From positions 452,001 to 516,000 of the forward strand of contig JAODUO010000185.1 of assembly GCA_025642075.2 (NCBI GenBank): DNA of 64,000 bases, in the 5' to 3' direction. The number at the start of each line of letters is the position of its first letter. Within the stretch, counting starts at the first letter, position 1. The notes below the pieces were generated by a model, which ran no database searches, had not been told where the DNA came from, and was given only the letters and a program-made list of their open reading frames with translations. This document shows positions 13,801 to 23,594 of this stretch, piece after piece. This stretch comes from Ridgeia piscesae (lineage: Eukaryota > Annelida > Polychaeta > Sabellida > Siboglinidae). The position numbers and the translations under genes are program-made.

Positions 13801-14906
13801 AAAAAGTATGTTTATATGTTAGTTTGTCATAGTACTTACACAAATGATACTCCCTTACAGAGGTAAGAAATTAAAAAGTATGTTTATATGTTAGTTTGTC
13901 ATAGTACTTACACAAATGATACTCCCTTACAGAGGTAAGAAATTAAAAAGTATGTTTATATGTTAGTTTGTCATAGTACTTACACAAATGATACTCCCTT
14001 ACAGAGGTAAGAAATGAAAAAGTATATTTATATGTTAGTTTGTCATAGTACTTACACAAATGATACTCCCTTACAGAGGTAAGAAATGAAAAAGTATGTT
14101 TATATGTTAGCTTGCCATAGTACTTACACAAATGATACTCCCTTACAGAGGTAAGAAATGAAAAAGTATGTTTATATGTTAGCTTGCCATAGTACTTACA
14201 CAAATGATACTCCCTTACAGAGGTAAGAAATGAAAAAGTATGTTTATATGTTAGCTTGCCATAGTACTTACACAAATGATACTCCCTTACAGAGGTAAGA
14301 AATGAAAAAGTATGTTTATATGTTAGCTTGCCATAGTACTTACACAAATGATACTCCCTTACAGAGGTAAGAAATGAAAAAGTATGTTTATATGTTAGCT
14401 TGCCATAGTACTTACACAAATGATACTCCCTTACAGAGGTAAGAAATGAAAAAGTATGTTTATATGTTAGTTTGTCATAGTACTTACACAAATGATACTC
14501 CCTTACAGAGGTAAGAAATGAAAAAGTATGTTTATATGTTAGTTTGTCATAACGCAAGTGAATGAAGTGATACGTATTTTATTGATGACTCATTATGATG
14601 TCAAGAGGGTGTCATCAGTCACACTTGCCACATCATCCACATAAATACTCCAGTAAACTCAACTAACCATGTCCTGATGCTTGTAGGAACACGAGGGTTG
14701 ACAGGACCAGTCCCTCCGGCAGTCTGCAGTCTTCCCAGTCTGCCTCCCCTGCCTCCACCCCCCGGGGTAACGCGCTCTACAAGATTCGGGAGCAGGAAGC
14801 CCCCCTTGACAACTCTGTCTCCCTGCCACGTGTCATTGAACGACGCCCCGATCTCGAGTTGGTGACATTCGAAGATGAGAATGGAGACCCGTGTAGTGCA
14901 GTTTAA
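2212..14906 (+). CDS. ARHGEF33: ARHGEF33-like Rho guanine nucleotide exchange factor (15 exons, 5' end missing)
   Basis: Predicted to load GTP onto a Rho-family GTPase at the cytoplasmic face of membranes or the cytoskeleton. Exons: 2212-2376, 3677-3795, 4365-4624, 5236-5468, 6010-6043, 6382-6450, 6996-7125, 7520-7658, 8387-8494, 8944-9039, 9956-10107, 10646-10780, 11099-12241, 12739-12771, 14687-14906. Every phase matches, giving 1011 residues and a TAA stop. The order is: N-terminal coiled coil (about 1-95), Ser-rich and acidic linker, DH domain (about 294-490) with a VAREILETERKY start and a TPIQRVPRYVLLLK helix, then a long low-complexity tail without a PH domain. The N-terminal block LQCLAREMKTGFCEAM and the FPGCL...LGDVF block match what I recall of vertebrate ARHGEF33. 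DH without PH also fits that family. The first exon starts in phase 0 and an upstream start codon exon was not found. Convergent with SDCCAG8. Confidence 0.85.
2951..3666 (+). repeat. G/T-rich ~27-bp minisatellite
   Basis: About 26 units built on GTTGGTTGTAGAGTGAGTTT followed by G runs. It fills the end of an ARHGEF33-like intron and stops about 10 bases before the acceptor at 3676. Each unit includes TTGTAG, a weak acceptor-like string. The long minus-strand frame across it (3003-3788) is a by-product. Confidence 0.9.
3677..3795 (+). CDS. ARHGEF33: ARHGEF33-like exon, coiled coil
   Basis: Enters in phase 0 after GGCACAG and ends with two carried bases before GTGACA. It encodes a heptad-like helix (LKLATETQQTLQRQVDLLQ and following). 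A G/T-rich minisatellite runs to within about 12 bases of the acceptor, which therefore has almost no pyrimidine tract. Confidence 0.8.
4365..4624 (+). CDS. ARHGEF33: ARHGEF33-like exon, Ser/Asn-rich linker, GC donor
   Basis: Acceptor AATGCAG, 260 bases, about 86 residues rich in Ser, Asn and Asp, ending ...GLQDSDH. No GT donor keeps the frame here. A GCAAGT donor at 4625 gives one carried base that joins in frame to the next exon, so a GC-AG intron is inferred. Confidence 0.75.
4788..4942. repeat. Compound (TA)n-(CA)n microsatellite
   Basis: Dinucleotide runs of TA then CA, with two CCA interruptions and a short terminal TA run, inside the inferred GC-AG intron of the ARHGEF33-like gene. 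Confidence 0.95.
5236..5468 (+). CDS. ARHGEF33: ARHGEF33-like exon, acidic linker
   Basis: Acceptor CCAACAG, donor GTGGGA, leaving in phase 0. It encodes VEDIPLDENYDSDSS followed by a very acidic run of Glu (EEEEVEGEAEEE). No domain recognised; probably disordered. Confidence 0.8.
6010..6043 (+). CDS. ARHGEF33: ARHGEF33-like small exon (34 bases)
   Basis: Acceptor TTGCAG, donor GTGAGT. It encodes PVRLLSDEQPS plus one carried base. The phases on both sides fit the flanking exons, which is the main support for such a short exon. Confidence 0.7.
6382..6450 (+). CDS. ARHGEF33: ARHGEF33-like small exon (69 bases)
   Basis: Acceptor TTTTGCAG, donor GTAGGT, phase 1 in and phase 1 out. It encodes AHSSPMKIFSPRRVPPHE and following residues: a basic, Pro/Ser-rich stretch just before the DH domain, with several SP sites. 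Confidence 0.75.
6996..7125 (+). CDS. ARHGEF33: ARHGEF33-like exon, DH domain helix 1 (CR1)
   Basis: Acceptor TTTCAG, donor GTACCT. It encodes TQRLRVAREILETERKYCS and onward, the classic first conserved region of DH domains, where the Glu-Thr/Ser-Glu-Arg-x-Tyr core contacts the GTPase switch region. Confidence 0.88.
7253..7336 (+). repeat. 15-bp minisatellite (GGCAAGTATAACCCT)
   Basis: Five to six nearly identical units of GGCAAGTATAACCCT in an intron within the DH-domain part of the ARHGEF33-like gene. Each unit contains GCAAGTAT, close to a donor sequence. Confidence 0.9.
7520..7658 (+). CDS. ARHGEF33: ARHGEF33-like exon, DH domain middle part
   Basis: Acceptor GTTGCAG, donor GTGAGT, leaving in phase 0. 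It encodes TMFPGCLSVIYEQHCHFLQ...LGDVFARFSDTSE. The FPG, QH, L-x-x-R and LGD-x-F pattern is the part most like vertebrate ARHGEF33. Confidence 0.88.
8169..8331 (+). repeat. 14-bp minisatellite (TGTCCAGTCTGCTG)
   Basis: About 12 copies of TGTCCAGTCTGCTG/CCG, ending about 55 bases before the acceptor at 8386. The unit resembles the pyrimidine-CAG context of an acceptor, but similarity to the real exon edge is weak. All frames are open by chance, so no gene is called. Confidence 0.9.
8387..8494 (+). CDS. ARHGEF33: ARHGEF33-like exon, DH domain
   Basis: 36 codons, phase 0 at both ends, acceptor GTTCCAG, donor GTGTGT. It encodes CDLLQNYQTYVNEFPTALQQ and a basic end. Tyr-x-x-Tyr-Val followed by an amphipathic helix is usual for this part of DH domains. 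Confidence 0.88.
8944..9039 (+). CDS. ARHGEF33: ARHGEF33-like exon, DH domain CR3
   Basis: 32 codons, phase 0 at both ends, acceptor TTGTAG, donor GTAGGT. It encodes GAFLLTPIQRVPRYVLLLK, the hallmark third conserved region of DH domains. The Gln-Arg-x-x-Arg-Tyr core is intact, so exchange activity is plausible. Confidence 0.92.
9786..9947 (+). repeat. 11-bp pyrimidine-rich minisatellite abutting an exon
   Basis: About 14 copies of CTGCTGTCTCA with variants. The array ends about 8 bases before the CCCCAG acceptor at 9955 and forms its pyrimidine tract. Repeat-number change would alter tract length directly. Confidence 0.9.
9956..10107 (+). CDS. ARHGEF33: ARHGEF33-like exon, DH domain end
   Basis: Acceptor CCCCAG right after a pyrimidine-rich 11-bp array, donor GTACGT. 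It encodes QLLKYTDKAHPDCYYIDLSL and the last DH helix, ending TPKPKR. No PH domain follows. Confidence 0.88.
10646..10780 (+). CDS. ARHGEF33: ARHGEF33-like exon, Ser/Asp-rich
   Basis: Acceptor TTCCAG, donor GTCAGT. It encodes RLWLGSSFRSSVSSHDGD and a Ser/Asp/His-rich stretch. The frame agrees on both sides. No domain seen. Confidence 0.8.
10839..10892. repeat. (TA)n microsatellite
   Basis: About 27 TA dinucleotides in the intron between ARHGEF33-like exons 10646-10780 and 11099-12241. Confidence 0.97.
11099..12241 (+). CDS. ARHGEF33: ARHGEF33-like large exon, low-complexity tail
   Basis: 1143 bases, acceptor GTTGCAG, donor GTGAGT. It encodes about 381 residues of Ser/Thr/Gln-rich sequence with an acidic block (AVDDDDDVDDTD), a short Gln run, and a strongly basic end (KKGVKKRKKDKKG, then SLRNIFFKKR) that could bind acidic lipids or serve as a nuclear signal. 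GC content is higher than in the flanking introns. No known domain. Confidence 0.85.
12739..12771 (+). CDS. ARHGEF33: ARHGEF33-like 33-base cassette microexon
   Basis: Acceptor ATTGCAG, donor GTGAGT. It encodes SKVVKRSASVQ plus two carried bases. Length is a multiple of three and the flanking phases are equal, so inclusion or skipping both keep the frame. KRSAS is a possible basophilic kinase site. Support rests on splice signals and phase only. Confidence 0.6.
13571..14549 (+). repeat. 72-bp tandem array with a fused acceptor/donor in each unit
   Basis: About 13.5 units of exactly 72 bp in the last ARHGEF33-like intron. Each has CTCCCTTACAGAGGTAAGAA, i.e. a 3' splice site followed at once by a 5' splice site. 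Two subtypes alternate irregularly (AGCTTGCCATAG and AGTTTGTCATAG). Because 72 is divisible by three, the minus strand stays open for 204 codons (23-24 residue repeat), which I do not take as a gene. Confidence 0.93.
14687..14906 (+). CDS. ARHGEF33: ARHGEF33-like last coding exon
   Basis: Acceptor CTTGTAG, 73 codons ending in TAA at 14904-14906. Ser/Pro-rich, then NALYKIREQEAPLDNSVSLP and an acidic end finishing in Cys-Ser-Ala-Val. The last residues fit a class I PDZ ligand (S-x-V at the C-terminus), which is an inference from pattern only. Confidence 0.85.
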
Positions 14907-14907
14907 T

Positions 14908-15057
14908 GCTGAACTAAGCACAGTGAACTAGGGCTGCGGAACTCAACACATTGAACTAGGGCTGCGGAACTCAATACAGTGAACTATGCCTGCTGAACTG
15001 AGTACACTGAACTGTGTTCTTAACTGAACTCCCAGTACAGTGACCTGTGCCTGTTGA
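14908..15057 (+). repeat. Short ~29-bp tandem repeat in the 3' UTR
   Basis: About five diverging copies of GAACTAGGGCTGCGGAACTC start right after the ARHGEF33-like stop codon and decay in the 3' direction. Confidence 0.75.
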
Positions 15058-18000
15058 ATGATAAATGCAGACAACTTTTTAAAGCTTGTGTTGAAATATG
15101 TATAAAAATGGTGTCATCGTTATTACGAAACCATGAACACATTAATTTTCTTTACAAGACAGAAATACTGATATTATGTTTGGCTGATGTCATTTGGTTG
15201 TCCGATAATGCTACAGTTTTGCAGAGAGCGATTTAATAATGTATTTGTTTAACGTTGTAGCATCCAGTTTTTACGGAAATTAACGCAAAAATACCAATTT
15301 ATAAATGCAGTGAGAGTGTTCTTTAAATTATTATTATTGTGTTTTAAAAACATAATGTTGTTCAGAATTCTTAACTTGTTATGTTAATGTTTTAATAATT
15401 TTATTTGCAACCAGTATTGCTTTGAATCCATGACTTGTGTCCGTATATTAGCACATGGATGTCAACTGCAGAGTGAAGAAGGCTTATAACTACACCATAC
15501 ACGGTGTATGTTAGTGTATTGTTAATGTATAGTAGTCAGACATAACATTTTGTACAGTATGGAGTGAAATTTTTAATTTGTAAACACAGTTTCTTTATTG
15601 AACAAATATTCACTAAAAGTTTGTACATTTAGACAGAGGATATAATATAGCAACTTTTTTGTCAATGCACCTGTCGATTTGTAACACAATGAGGTTTATT
15701 TTATTTCCCTGTCAGCTTGCCATTTTGTGAATGAACTTGTCTTGCCACAGTCTACAGATGAGATTTTCAGTGAAGCAGGTGTAGCAATATTAATTTTAAT
15801 GTGGCTTCGTAGTTTATTTTATTAAACGACAGAAGCAAAGTCGTGTGCGCTGGTAACAGTGTCCAGGTTTACATTCCAAATGTATTTATTAAGGAAAGGT
15901 AGTGCTTTTTAAGTGATAGCCCAGGTAGGTAACACTTCTGTTTATGAGATGTGGTGATCCTTGTAGTTGCAGTATGCTGTGCTTTGCTAGCAAAGATTTT
16001 GCCATTGATCATTTGCAATTAATGATGGCTTAATTACCATAGGAGGTGAATTCTGTGACTATTGCTTCTGAAGTGTTTAATTGGGGTAATTTCTCCCCCA
16101 CTTGCTGTCACCTTGCTAATGCTGCTGTAGAATTGATTTCATATTGATTTCACATTAGTTGCAGCAAACTCGTCAATGAGCAAATTGATGTGTTATTGAG
16201 TAATTACCTAGCCAATTATAAATGCATTTCGGGTCAGCATTGTTGTTGACTTCTGAAACCAGTCACGTGTCTAATTACAAGCAATCATATTAGTGATTAA
16301 TTACCTAGGTGATTCAACAGGCTTTTGTTGTTTGGTGATTTCAAGAGTTCAGTGTTCAGTGTGTTCAGTCTGTTAAGAACATGTGGCATTTTCACTTTTG
16401 ATTTCATCAAGCTGGAAATGTATCTACTGATGCATGTTTGTCAAACTCTTGTCGGCCCTGATGAGTCACTCATAATTGTTGATATTTACCAGTTTGGACA
16501 GAGAGTTATAATTCTCAGAACTGTCACAGGCTCAATGGAATTAGTTCTTTGAAATAGTTAACAAATATTAGCTAACAATAACATTTGTCAAACAATTTTC
16601 ACTCAGCCAACAAAAAATTTAAACCCTTTTATATGTCAAATAGTGACAATTATGAATGACTCGGAAGCTAGGAGTGACAAGGGAGTATACCAATTATAAA
16701 TTGTCATCATTTCATGCCCATTTGCATGATGGGGGTTTGTTAACCACACAAGAGTTGAGAGTGGTCATCCTTTGGTCCTGTGTCCAGCTTAAATGGCTTC
16801 AATATCCTGCTTCTTGTCTGCACGAAACACACCATGTCAAAGTTATAATCATTGTTTTGTAACCATCTAAATGACTTGCAGCCAAAAAATTATCTTGGTC
16901 ATATGTATCAAATTTTTAGATATGTTTAACAGAAATATGCAAATATTATTCAATCATAATTATTGATATTACATACACGTGTCATGTTAAATTTGAATGT
17001 GCAGATGAAAACTTGCAAATGGTGTCGGAATGTTTTCTCAGAAGAGAAACAGAAGACTCATTGTGTTCATGTTGTACTACACATGCCAAGTCAGTGGTTG
17101 GTCACAATGTCAGATCCACACGGAACCAATGGTCACTGTATCTGACCACTACTGAGCCAAGGGTCACTACATCTGACCACTACCAAGAATAATCATGCCT
17201 TGCCGTCTTGCATAGATTTACCTGTTCACATTTTAGTGTCATTTTATGTAGATTTCTCCATATACACTGTATAAACATGCACTTTTTACCATGTGTATAA
17301 TTATATATGATATATCAGCCAAAATGTTCTTATATACAACACAGCCTTTTGTAAACATACTGTGCACATCTGCAATCTGTGAAATGTCTGTGGAGATATT
17401 TTGATATTACAACATCCGCATATAATTATTGCATAATAATAACTACACCGCATCTGTGTATTTTACAAAGATGTTTACCCCACAACAGAACTGTGGGAAT
17501 GTTTATTTTCAAAGTTAGCCATGGCATGGGTTCGCATAGTGCAGAAAATGACAATGGTGGAAATATCTACCCATATACGATGTCACAGTATGGGACTTTC
17601 GATAATGCTCATATTCTCAGTAGAAATGGTGTATATTGAACTGAGTTGTCATGGCTGTAGAAACGACACCCAATATGTTTCCAGGTTCTGATATGCACTA
17701 GCGTGCATTAGTACCTGTTTGATTCATTAGGTGGTCCCACTGTAGCGATTGATTTTCGTGATGACGAACCAACCATTGCCCACCATTGCATAAACATGCC
17801 GTATGTTTGAAGGGACTTTGCATGCGATCACATGTAACCAATGGTATTCAGTTGTTGCACTGTGTCAACTTTATAATATAGCAAATCAAAACTTGTTTTT
17901 TATATCAGACATGTGTCATCTTGCCTCCTCACCGTGACAGAGGTGACCTCAAGTGGAGGAACATGTCAACACAACATGGCTCGTCATATTTTTGTATTTC

Positions 18001-18130
18001 TACTGTCAGTGTCAGTAACTGTCGCCTTGTGGCAGTGTTCCGATTAAAAACAATACATTTTACAGAAACACATGTTGACTGATTCTACTGTGTGACTCCT
18101 GGAAATAGTTGTTGTTGAGATGATCCCTGG
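15058..18130. other. 3' UTR and intergenic DNA without recognisable genes
   Basis: AT-rich sequence. A possible ATTAAA polyadenylation signal lies at 15821-15826; no clear AATAAA was seen nearby. A two-copy 30-bp duplication (GGTCACT...CTGACCACTAC) lies near 17130-17185. Short frames show no conserved features. Confidence 0.5.
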
Positions 18131-18409
18131 TCCCCACAGTCCCTGAGACCCACCCCATTCATTCAGTCCCTCTGCACAGTCCCTTAATCCCTCAGTCACA
18201 CCTGATTTAATTCAGTCCCTTCATCCCACCTGATTAAGTCAGTCCCACCTGATTCATTCAGTCCCTTGGTCATGTAGTCATTCATTCAATCCCTCAATGC
18301 AACCTGATTAATTCAGTCCCACTTCATTTATTAAGTCCCTTGATCTTTCAGTCCCACCTGATTTAATTCAATTCCTTCATCGAACCTGATTAAGTTCCAC
18401 CTGATTCAT

Positions 18410-20817
18410 TCATCCCTTGGTCCCTCAGTCCCATCTCATTCATTCATCCCTTGGTCCCTCAGTCCCATCTCATTCATTCATCCATTGGTCCCTCAGTCCC
18501 ATCTCATTCATTCATCCCTCAGTCCCATCTCATTCATTCATCCATTGGTCCCTCAGTCCCATCTCATTCATTCATCCCTTGGTCCCTCAGTTCCATCTCA
18601 TTCATTCATCCCTTGGTCCCTCAGTCCCATCTCATTCATTCATCCCTTGGTCCCTCAGTCGCATCTCATTCATTCATCCCTTGGTCCCTCAGTTCCATCT
18701 CATTCATTCATCCCTTGTTCCCTCAGTCCCATCTCATTCATTCATCCCTTGGTCCCTCAGTCCCATCTCATTCATTCATCCCTTGGTCCCTCAGTCCCAT
18801 CTCATTCATTCATCCCTTGGTCCCTCAGTCCCATCTCATTCATTCATCCCTTGGTCCCTCAGGCCCATCTCATTCATTCATCCCTTGGTCCCTCAGTCCC
18901 ATCTCATTCGTTCCTTGGTCCCTCCATCCCATCTCATTCATTCGTCCCTTGGTCCCTCAGTCCCATCTCATTCATTCATCCCTTCGTCCCTCAGTCCCAT
19001 CTCATTCATTCATCCCTTGGTCCCTCAGTCCCATCTCATTCATTCATCCATCCCTTGGTCCCTCAGTCCCATCTCATTCATTCATTCATCCCTTGGTCCC
19101 TCAGTCCCATCTCATTCATTCATCCCTTGGTCCCTCAGTCCCATCTCATTCATTCATCCATTGGTCCCTCAGTCCCATCTCATTCATTCATCCCTTGGTC
19201 CCTCAGTCCCATCTCATTCATTCATCCCTTGGTCCATCAGTCCCATCTCATTAATTCACCCCTTGGTCCCTCAGTCCCATCTCATTCATTCACCCCTTGG
19301 ACCCTCAGTCCCATCTCATTCATTCATCCCTTGGTCCCTCAGTCCCATCTCATTCATTCATCCCTTGGTCCATCAGTCCCATCTCATTCATTCATCCCTT
19401 GGTCCCTCAGTCCCATCTATTCATTCATCTCAGTCCCTCTTTCATTCATCCGTCCCAGTCCCATCTCATTCATTCATCCTTGGTCCCTCAGTCCCATCTC
19501 ATTCATTCATCCCTTGGTCCCTCAGTCCCATCTCATTCATTCATCCCTTGGTCCCTCAGTCCCATCTCATTCATTCACCCCTTGGACCCTCAGTCCCATC
19601 TCATTCATTCATCCCTTGGTCCCTCAGTCCCATCTCATTCATTCATCCCTTGGTCCCTCAGTCCCATCTCATTCATTCATCCCTTGGTCCCTCAGTCCCA
19701 TCTCATTCATTCACCCCTTGGTCCCTCAGTCCCATCTCATTCATTCACCCCTTGGTCCCTCAGTCCCATCTCATTCATTCATCCCTTGGTCCCTCAGTCC
19801 CATCTCATTCATTCATCCCTTGGTCCCTCAGTCCCATCTCATTCATTCATCCCTTGGTCCCTCAGTCCCATCTCATTCATTCATCCCTTGGTCCCTCAGT
19901 CCCATCTCATTCATTCATCCCTTGGTCCCTCAGTCCCATCTCATTCATTCATCCTTGGTCCCTCAGTCCCATCTCATTCATTCTCCTTTGGTCCCTCAGT
20001 CCCATCTCATTCATTCATCCCTTGGTCCTCAGTCCCATCTCATTCATTCACCCCTTGGTCCCTCAGTCCCATCTCATTCATTCACCCCTTGGTCCCTCAG
20101 TCCCATCTCATTCATTCATCCCTTGGTCCCTCAGTCCCATCTCATTCATTCATCCCTTGGTCCCTCAGTCCCATCTCATTCATTCATCCCTTGGTCCCTC
20201 AGTCCCATCTCATTCATTCATCCTTGGTCCCTCAGTCCCATCTCATTCATTGTCCCTCAGTCCCATCTCATCATTCACCCTTGGTCCCTCAGTCCCATCT
20301 CATTCATTCATCCCTTGGTCCCTCAGTCCCATCTCATTCATTCATCCCTTGGTCCCTCAGTCCCATCTCATTCATTCATCCCTTGGTCCCTCAGTCCCAT
20401 CTCATTCATTCATCCCTTGGTCCCTCAGTCCCATCTCATTCATTCATCCCATGGTCCCTCAGTCCCATCTCATTCATTCATCCCTTGGTCCCTCAGTCCC
20501 ATCTCATTCATTCATCCCTTGGTCCCTCAGTCCCATCTCATTCATTCATCCCTTGGTCCCTCAGTCCCATCTCATTCATTCATCCCTTGGTCCCTCAGTC
20601 CCATCTCATTCATTCATCCATTGGTCCCTCAGTCCCATCTCATTCATTCATCCCTTGGTCCCTCAGTCCCATCTCATTCATTCATCCCTTGGTCCCTCAG
20701 TCCCATCTCATTCATTCATCCATTGGTCCCTCAGTCCCATCTCATTCATTCATCCTTGGTCCCTCAGTCCCATCTCATTCATTCATCCTTGGTCCCTCAG
20801 TCCCATCTCATTCATTC
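18410..20817 (+). repeat. 34-bp minisatellite, about 70 copies
   Basis: Units of 34 bp contain CATTCATCCCTTGGTCCCTC and AGTCCCATCTCATT, highly uniform, with decayed units from about 18130. No unit contains a stop in any plus-strand frame, so all three frames are open for over 500 codons. The three translations are phase-shifted versions of one sequence, as expected of a repeat and not of a protein gene. Lies between convergent genes. Confidence 0.95.
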
Positions 20818-20938
20818 AGTCCATCAGTTACAGCTGATTAATTCACTGACCCTTGGTCACCCTGTCCCATCTCACTGCTCCAAGCCCCTGACCATGTCAA
20901 GTCCAGTACTAGCCTAAAAAACTAGCGCTACACAGCCA

Positions 20939-21335
20939 CTCAGGCCTGAGACTTGTGTACGTTATCCTCAGATAATAAGTACTCAAGCCTGAGACTTGTG
21001 TACATTATCCTCAGGTAATAACTAATCAGGCCAGAGACTAGTGTACGTTATCCTCAGATAATAACTAATCAGGCCTGAGACTTGTGTACGTTATGCTCAG
21101 TTAATAACTTATCAGGGCTGAGACTTGTGTACGTTATCCTCAGATAATAACTAATCAGGCCTGAGACTTGTGTACGTTATCCTCAGTTAATAACTTATCA
21201 GGCCCGAGACTTATGTATGTTATCCTCAGATAATAACTAATCACACCCGAGACTTGTGTATGTTATCCTCAGTTAATAACTTATCAGGCCTGAGACTTGT
21301 GTACGTTATCCTCAGATAATAAGTACTCAAGGCTG
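20939..21335 (+). repeat. 43-bp minisatellite
   Basis: About nine units with CAGGCCTGAGACTTGTGTAC and TTATCCTCAGATAATAACT, just after the 34-bp array. TTATCCTCAGATAA is an imperfect inverted repeat inside each unit. Confidence 0.9.
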
Positions 21336-23400
21336 TGACTTGTTTCGTAAGCATCCACCCACCTTACATTATTCCCTCAGTATGAGCAGGTAGCCACATC
21401 ACATGCAGTGTGTGTCATCATCAGCTGTGTACGATTCTGATTAATTCACATTCATTGAAGCATTATGATGACACTGCAATGACAGTTTTTGACATTTACA
21501 TTGCCTTCCTAACACAAAGAAAACAAAGTAAGGAACATTTGTTTATTAAAAACAATGCCAGCCTGTGTGGTGACACCACATTTCCTAATGACAACACTGA
21601 CAGTGGAGACATGTTATGGTGTTAAATAGCATAACTTAGCATGATTTAAATTGTATTAGCAAGTCACCTGAGACAGCTTATTAGGTTAAAAACAATTAGT
21701 ACAACTTAAAAAGTAGTTCTTAGAGAGGACTACTTTGATGTGTATCAAGTTGACCTTGACTGCTCAATGTAAATATATTGCAGTTGTATTCAAATTTCGA
21801 TTGCACCTGTAATTGCATATTAATTAATTTCAAATGTTTTATACATAATGCATACAAAACACATTTTCTAATGTCACCTGGCGTACATAAAATGTTGATC
21901 ATTGTAAGTTAATCAGTATTCTAGTGCTCAGTTAAAAGGTCCTACAATTGGACCTTCATAACAAGATCACCTGAGCAAAGGGTCTGTTTGATAAACAGAC
22001 CTACATAAGTCTGCACATTAGCACCAGTAGTTGAATGACACAAAGGTGACCTTGATGGAATACCTCCTTTGAAAAAAAATATGTTCCATATGGTCATAAG
22101 TCTCTTGCACTAACAATACTGTAACTCCAATCTTTTCACGCACTAACAATACTATAACACTTTGGCACAGCACATCAATTTGGACAATATTCTACTTGTA
22201 TCATTTACAACAGTTCATTACCTACCACTAGACAGGTGTTTCTGTGGCTGCACCCAACACCTGGCATGAGGCACCACAACAATCGTCTCAGTTACATTTC
22301 ACAAACTGCATTTCCACCTTAAATCCTCTCCGGTTCTTGCTCTGGCGGTGACTTCTGCACAAACCTGTTCATCATTTCATGCTTAACAACTCTGCTTGTT
22401 GAGCACTTAGACGCTGTAGAAATTCATTGTTACTAGAAGCAGGTAGGCATAGGTATTGTCATATATCAGTGACCACACTGACTCTAACAAAATATTACTT
22501 CAAACTAGTGACCAAACCAACAAAACTGTTTTGTGAAAATCAACAGAAGTTATTTACATCATTTTATGTGTTACCTGAAAATTGACAATATCTTCCTTAG
22601 TTATTTTCCAGTAATTGACAAAATGTTAATTTAGTTCTCTTGACTCCATGATCATTTAGCTGACATTTGAACTCAAGTCACACAACCACAGTTATCTTGA
22701 TATGGTTAATAATACAAATAAATACCCTACATTTAACCATTGATCTAAAATATAATGAGACATTATGTACAATCCTGGTATCATAAACCTGCCAACATTT
22801 GCATTTCAAAACATAGGAATGTATTTCCTTGAGCCTATACAAAGTTACAAACTACAACTGCATTCAAGTCTACAATCCTGGAAAGGTTTTTCTTTTCCAG
22901 GAAAATTGCAGGGTTTTCACAACAAATTGAGGAAACTCCGAAAATATATGGGAGTGTTGGCAGGAATGGTGTAATGTGTTACCATATACAGTTACAAGCT
23001 GTAAAATATAAACTGTAATATTACCTAACATACCCAATTTGTCATGCTCACGATCTTGAAGTTATTGGCTTCCCTGAGTTTCAACTAATATTGTATAAAA
23101 CATAGGTCACATTAAATGGAATGCTGTACAGTTGTTGGTCTATGCACAGGATAGAATCCACGCACAGGACAGAATCCAACCACAGTGTGTAGGATTTTTC
23201 GTCACTATAAAAATATTCAGCCGGCAAGTTTTGCAATACCAACCATGGCTTATTTCTTCTCACAAGGAACTGACCAATGTTTCGTAGTAGTGTTAAACAG
23301 AAAAGATTCAAACCAATTTGGCGATTCTGTTTCATGACTTTTTCGTAACGAATCATGATGTTTAGTTTAACTAACGAAAGTCCCTGCAAAATAGAACATA
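21336..23400. other. Intergenic DNA downstream of SDCCAG8
   Basis: AT-rich. No exon, RNA gene or mobile element recognised. No AATAAA on the minus strand was seen within about 600 bases of the SDCCAG8 stop. Confidence 0.4.
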
Positions 23401-23409
23401 CGTGTTTGT

Positions 23410-23530
23410 GTACTGCATGACAGTTTTAGAGCAAAACATGAGAGTTTTAGAGCAAAACATGAGAGTTTTAGAGCAAAACATGAGAGTTTTAGAGCAAAAC
23501 ATGACAGTTTTACAGCAAAACATGGCAGTC
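23410..23530. repeat. 21-bp minisatellite beyond the SDCCAG8 stop
   Basis: Six units of 21 bp (core GTTTTAGAGCAAAACATGA) lie 65 bases past the SDCCAG8 stop, probably in its 3' UTR. Read on the plus strand, the unit encodes a 7-residue repeat (VLEQNMR), which mimics a heptad but is antisense to the gene. Confidence 0.9.
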
Positions 23531-23594
23531 TTCACGGACATGGTCCAGAACCACCCCACATCACGACACCGGCCAAAGTTTCAGCCTGAAGCAC

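Noticed and set aside
13574..14557. Minus-strand frames with a 23-24 residue repeat
   Set aside because: The 72-bp unit is divisible by three and stop-free on that strand; the antisense strand of an intron with no start, splice or conservation support.
18417..20917. Overlapping plus-strand open frames of 806, 810 and 514 codons
   Set aside because: They are three phases of one 34-bp tandem repeat without stops; not protein genes.
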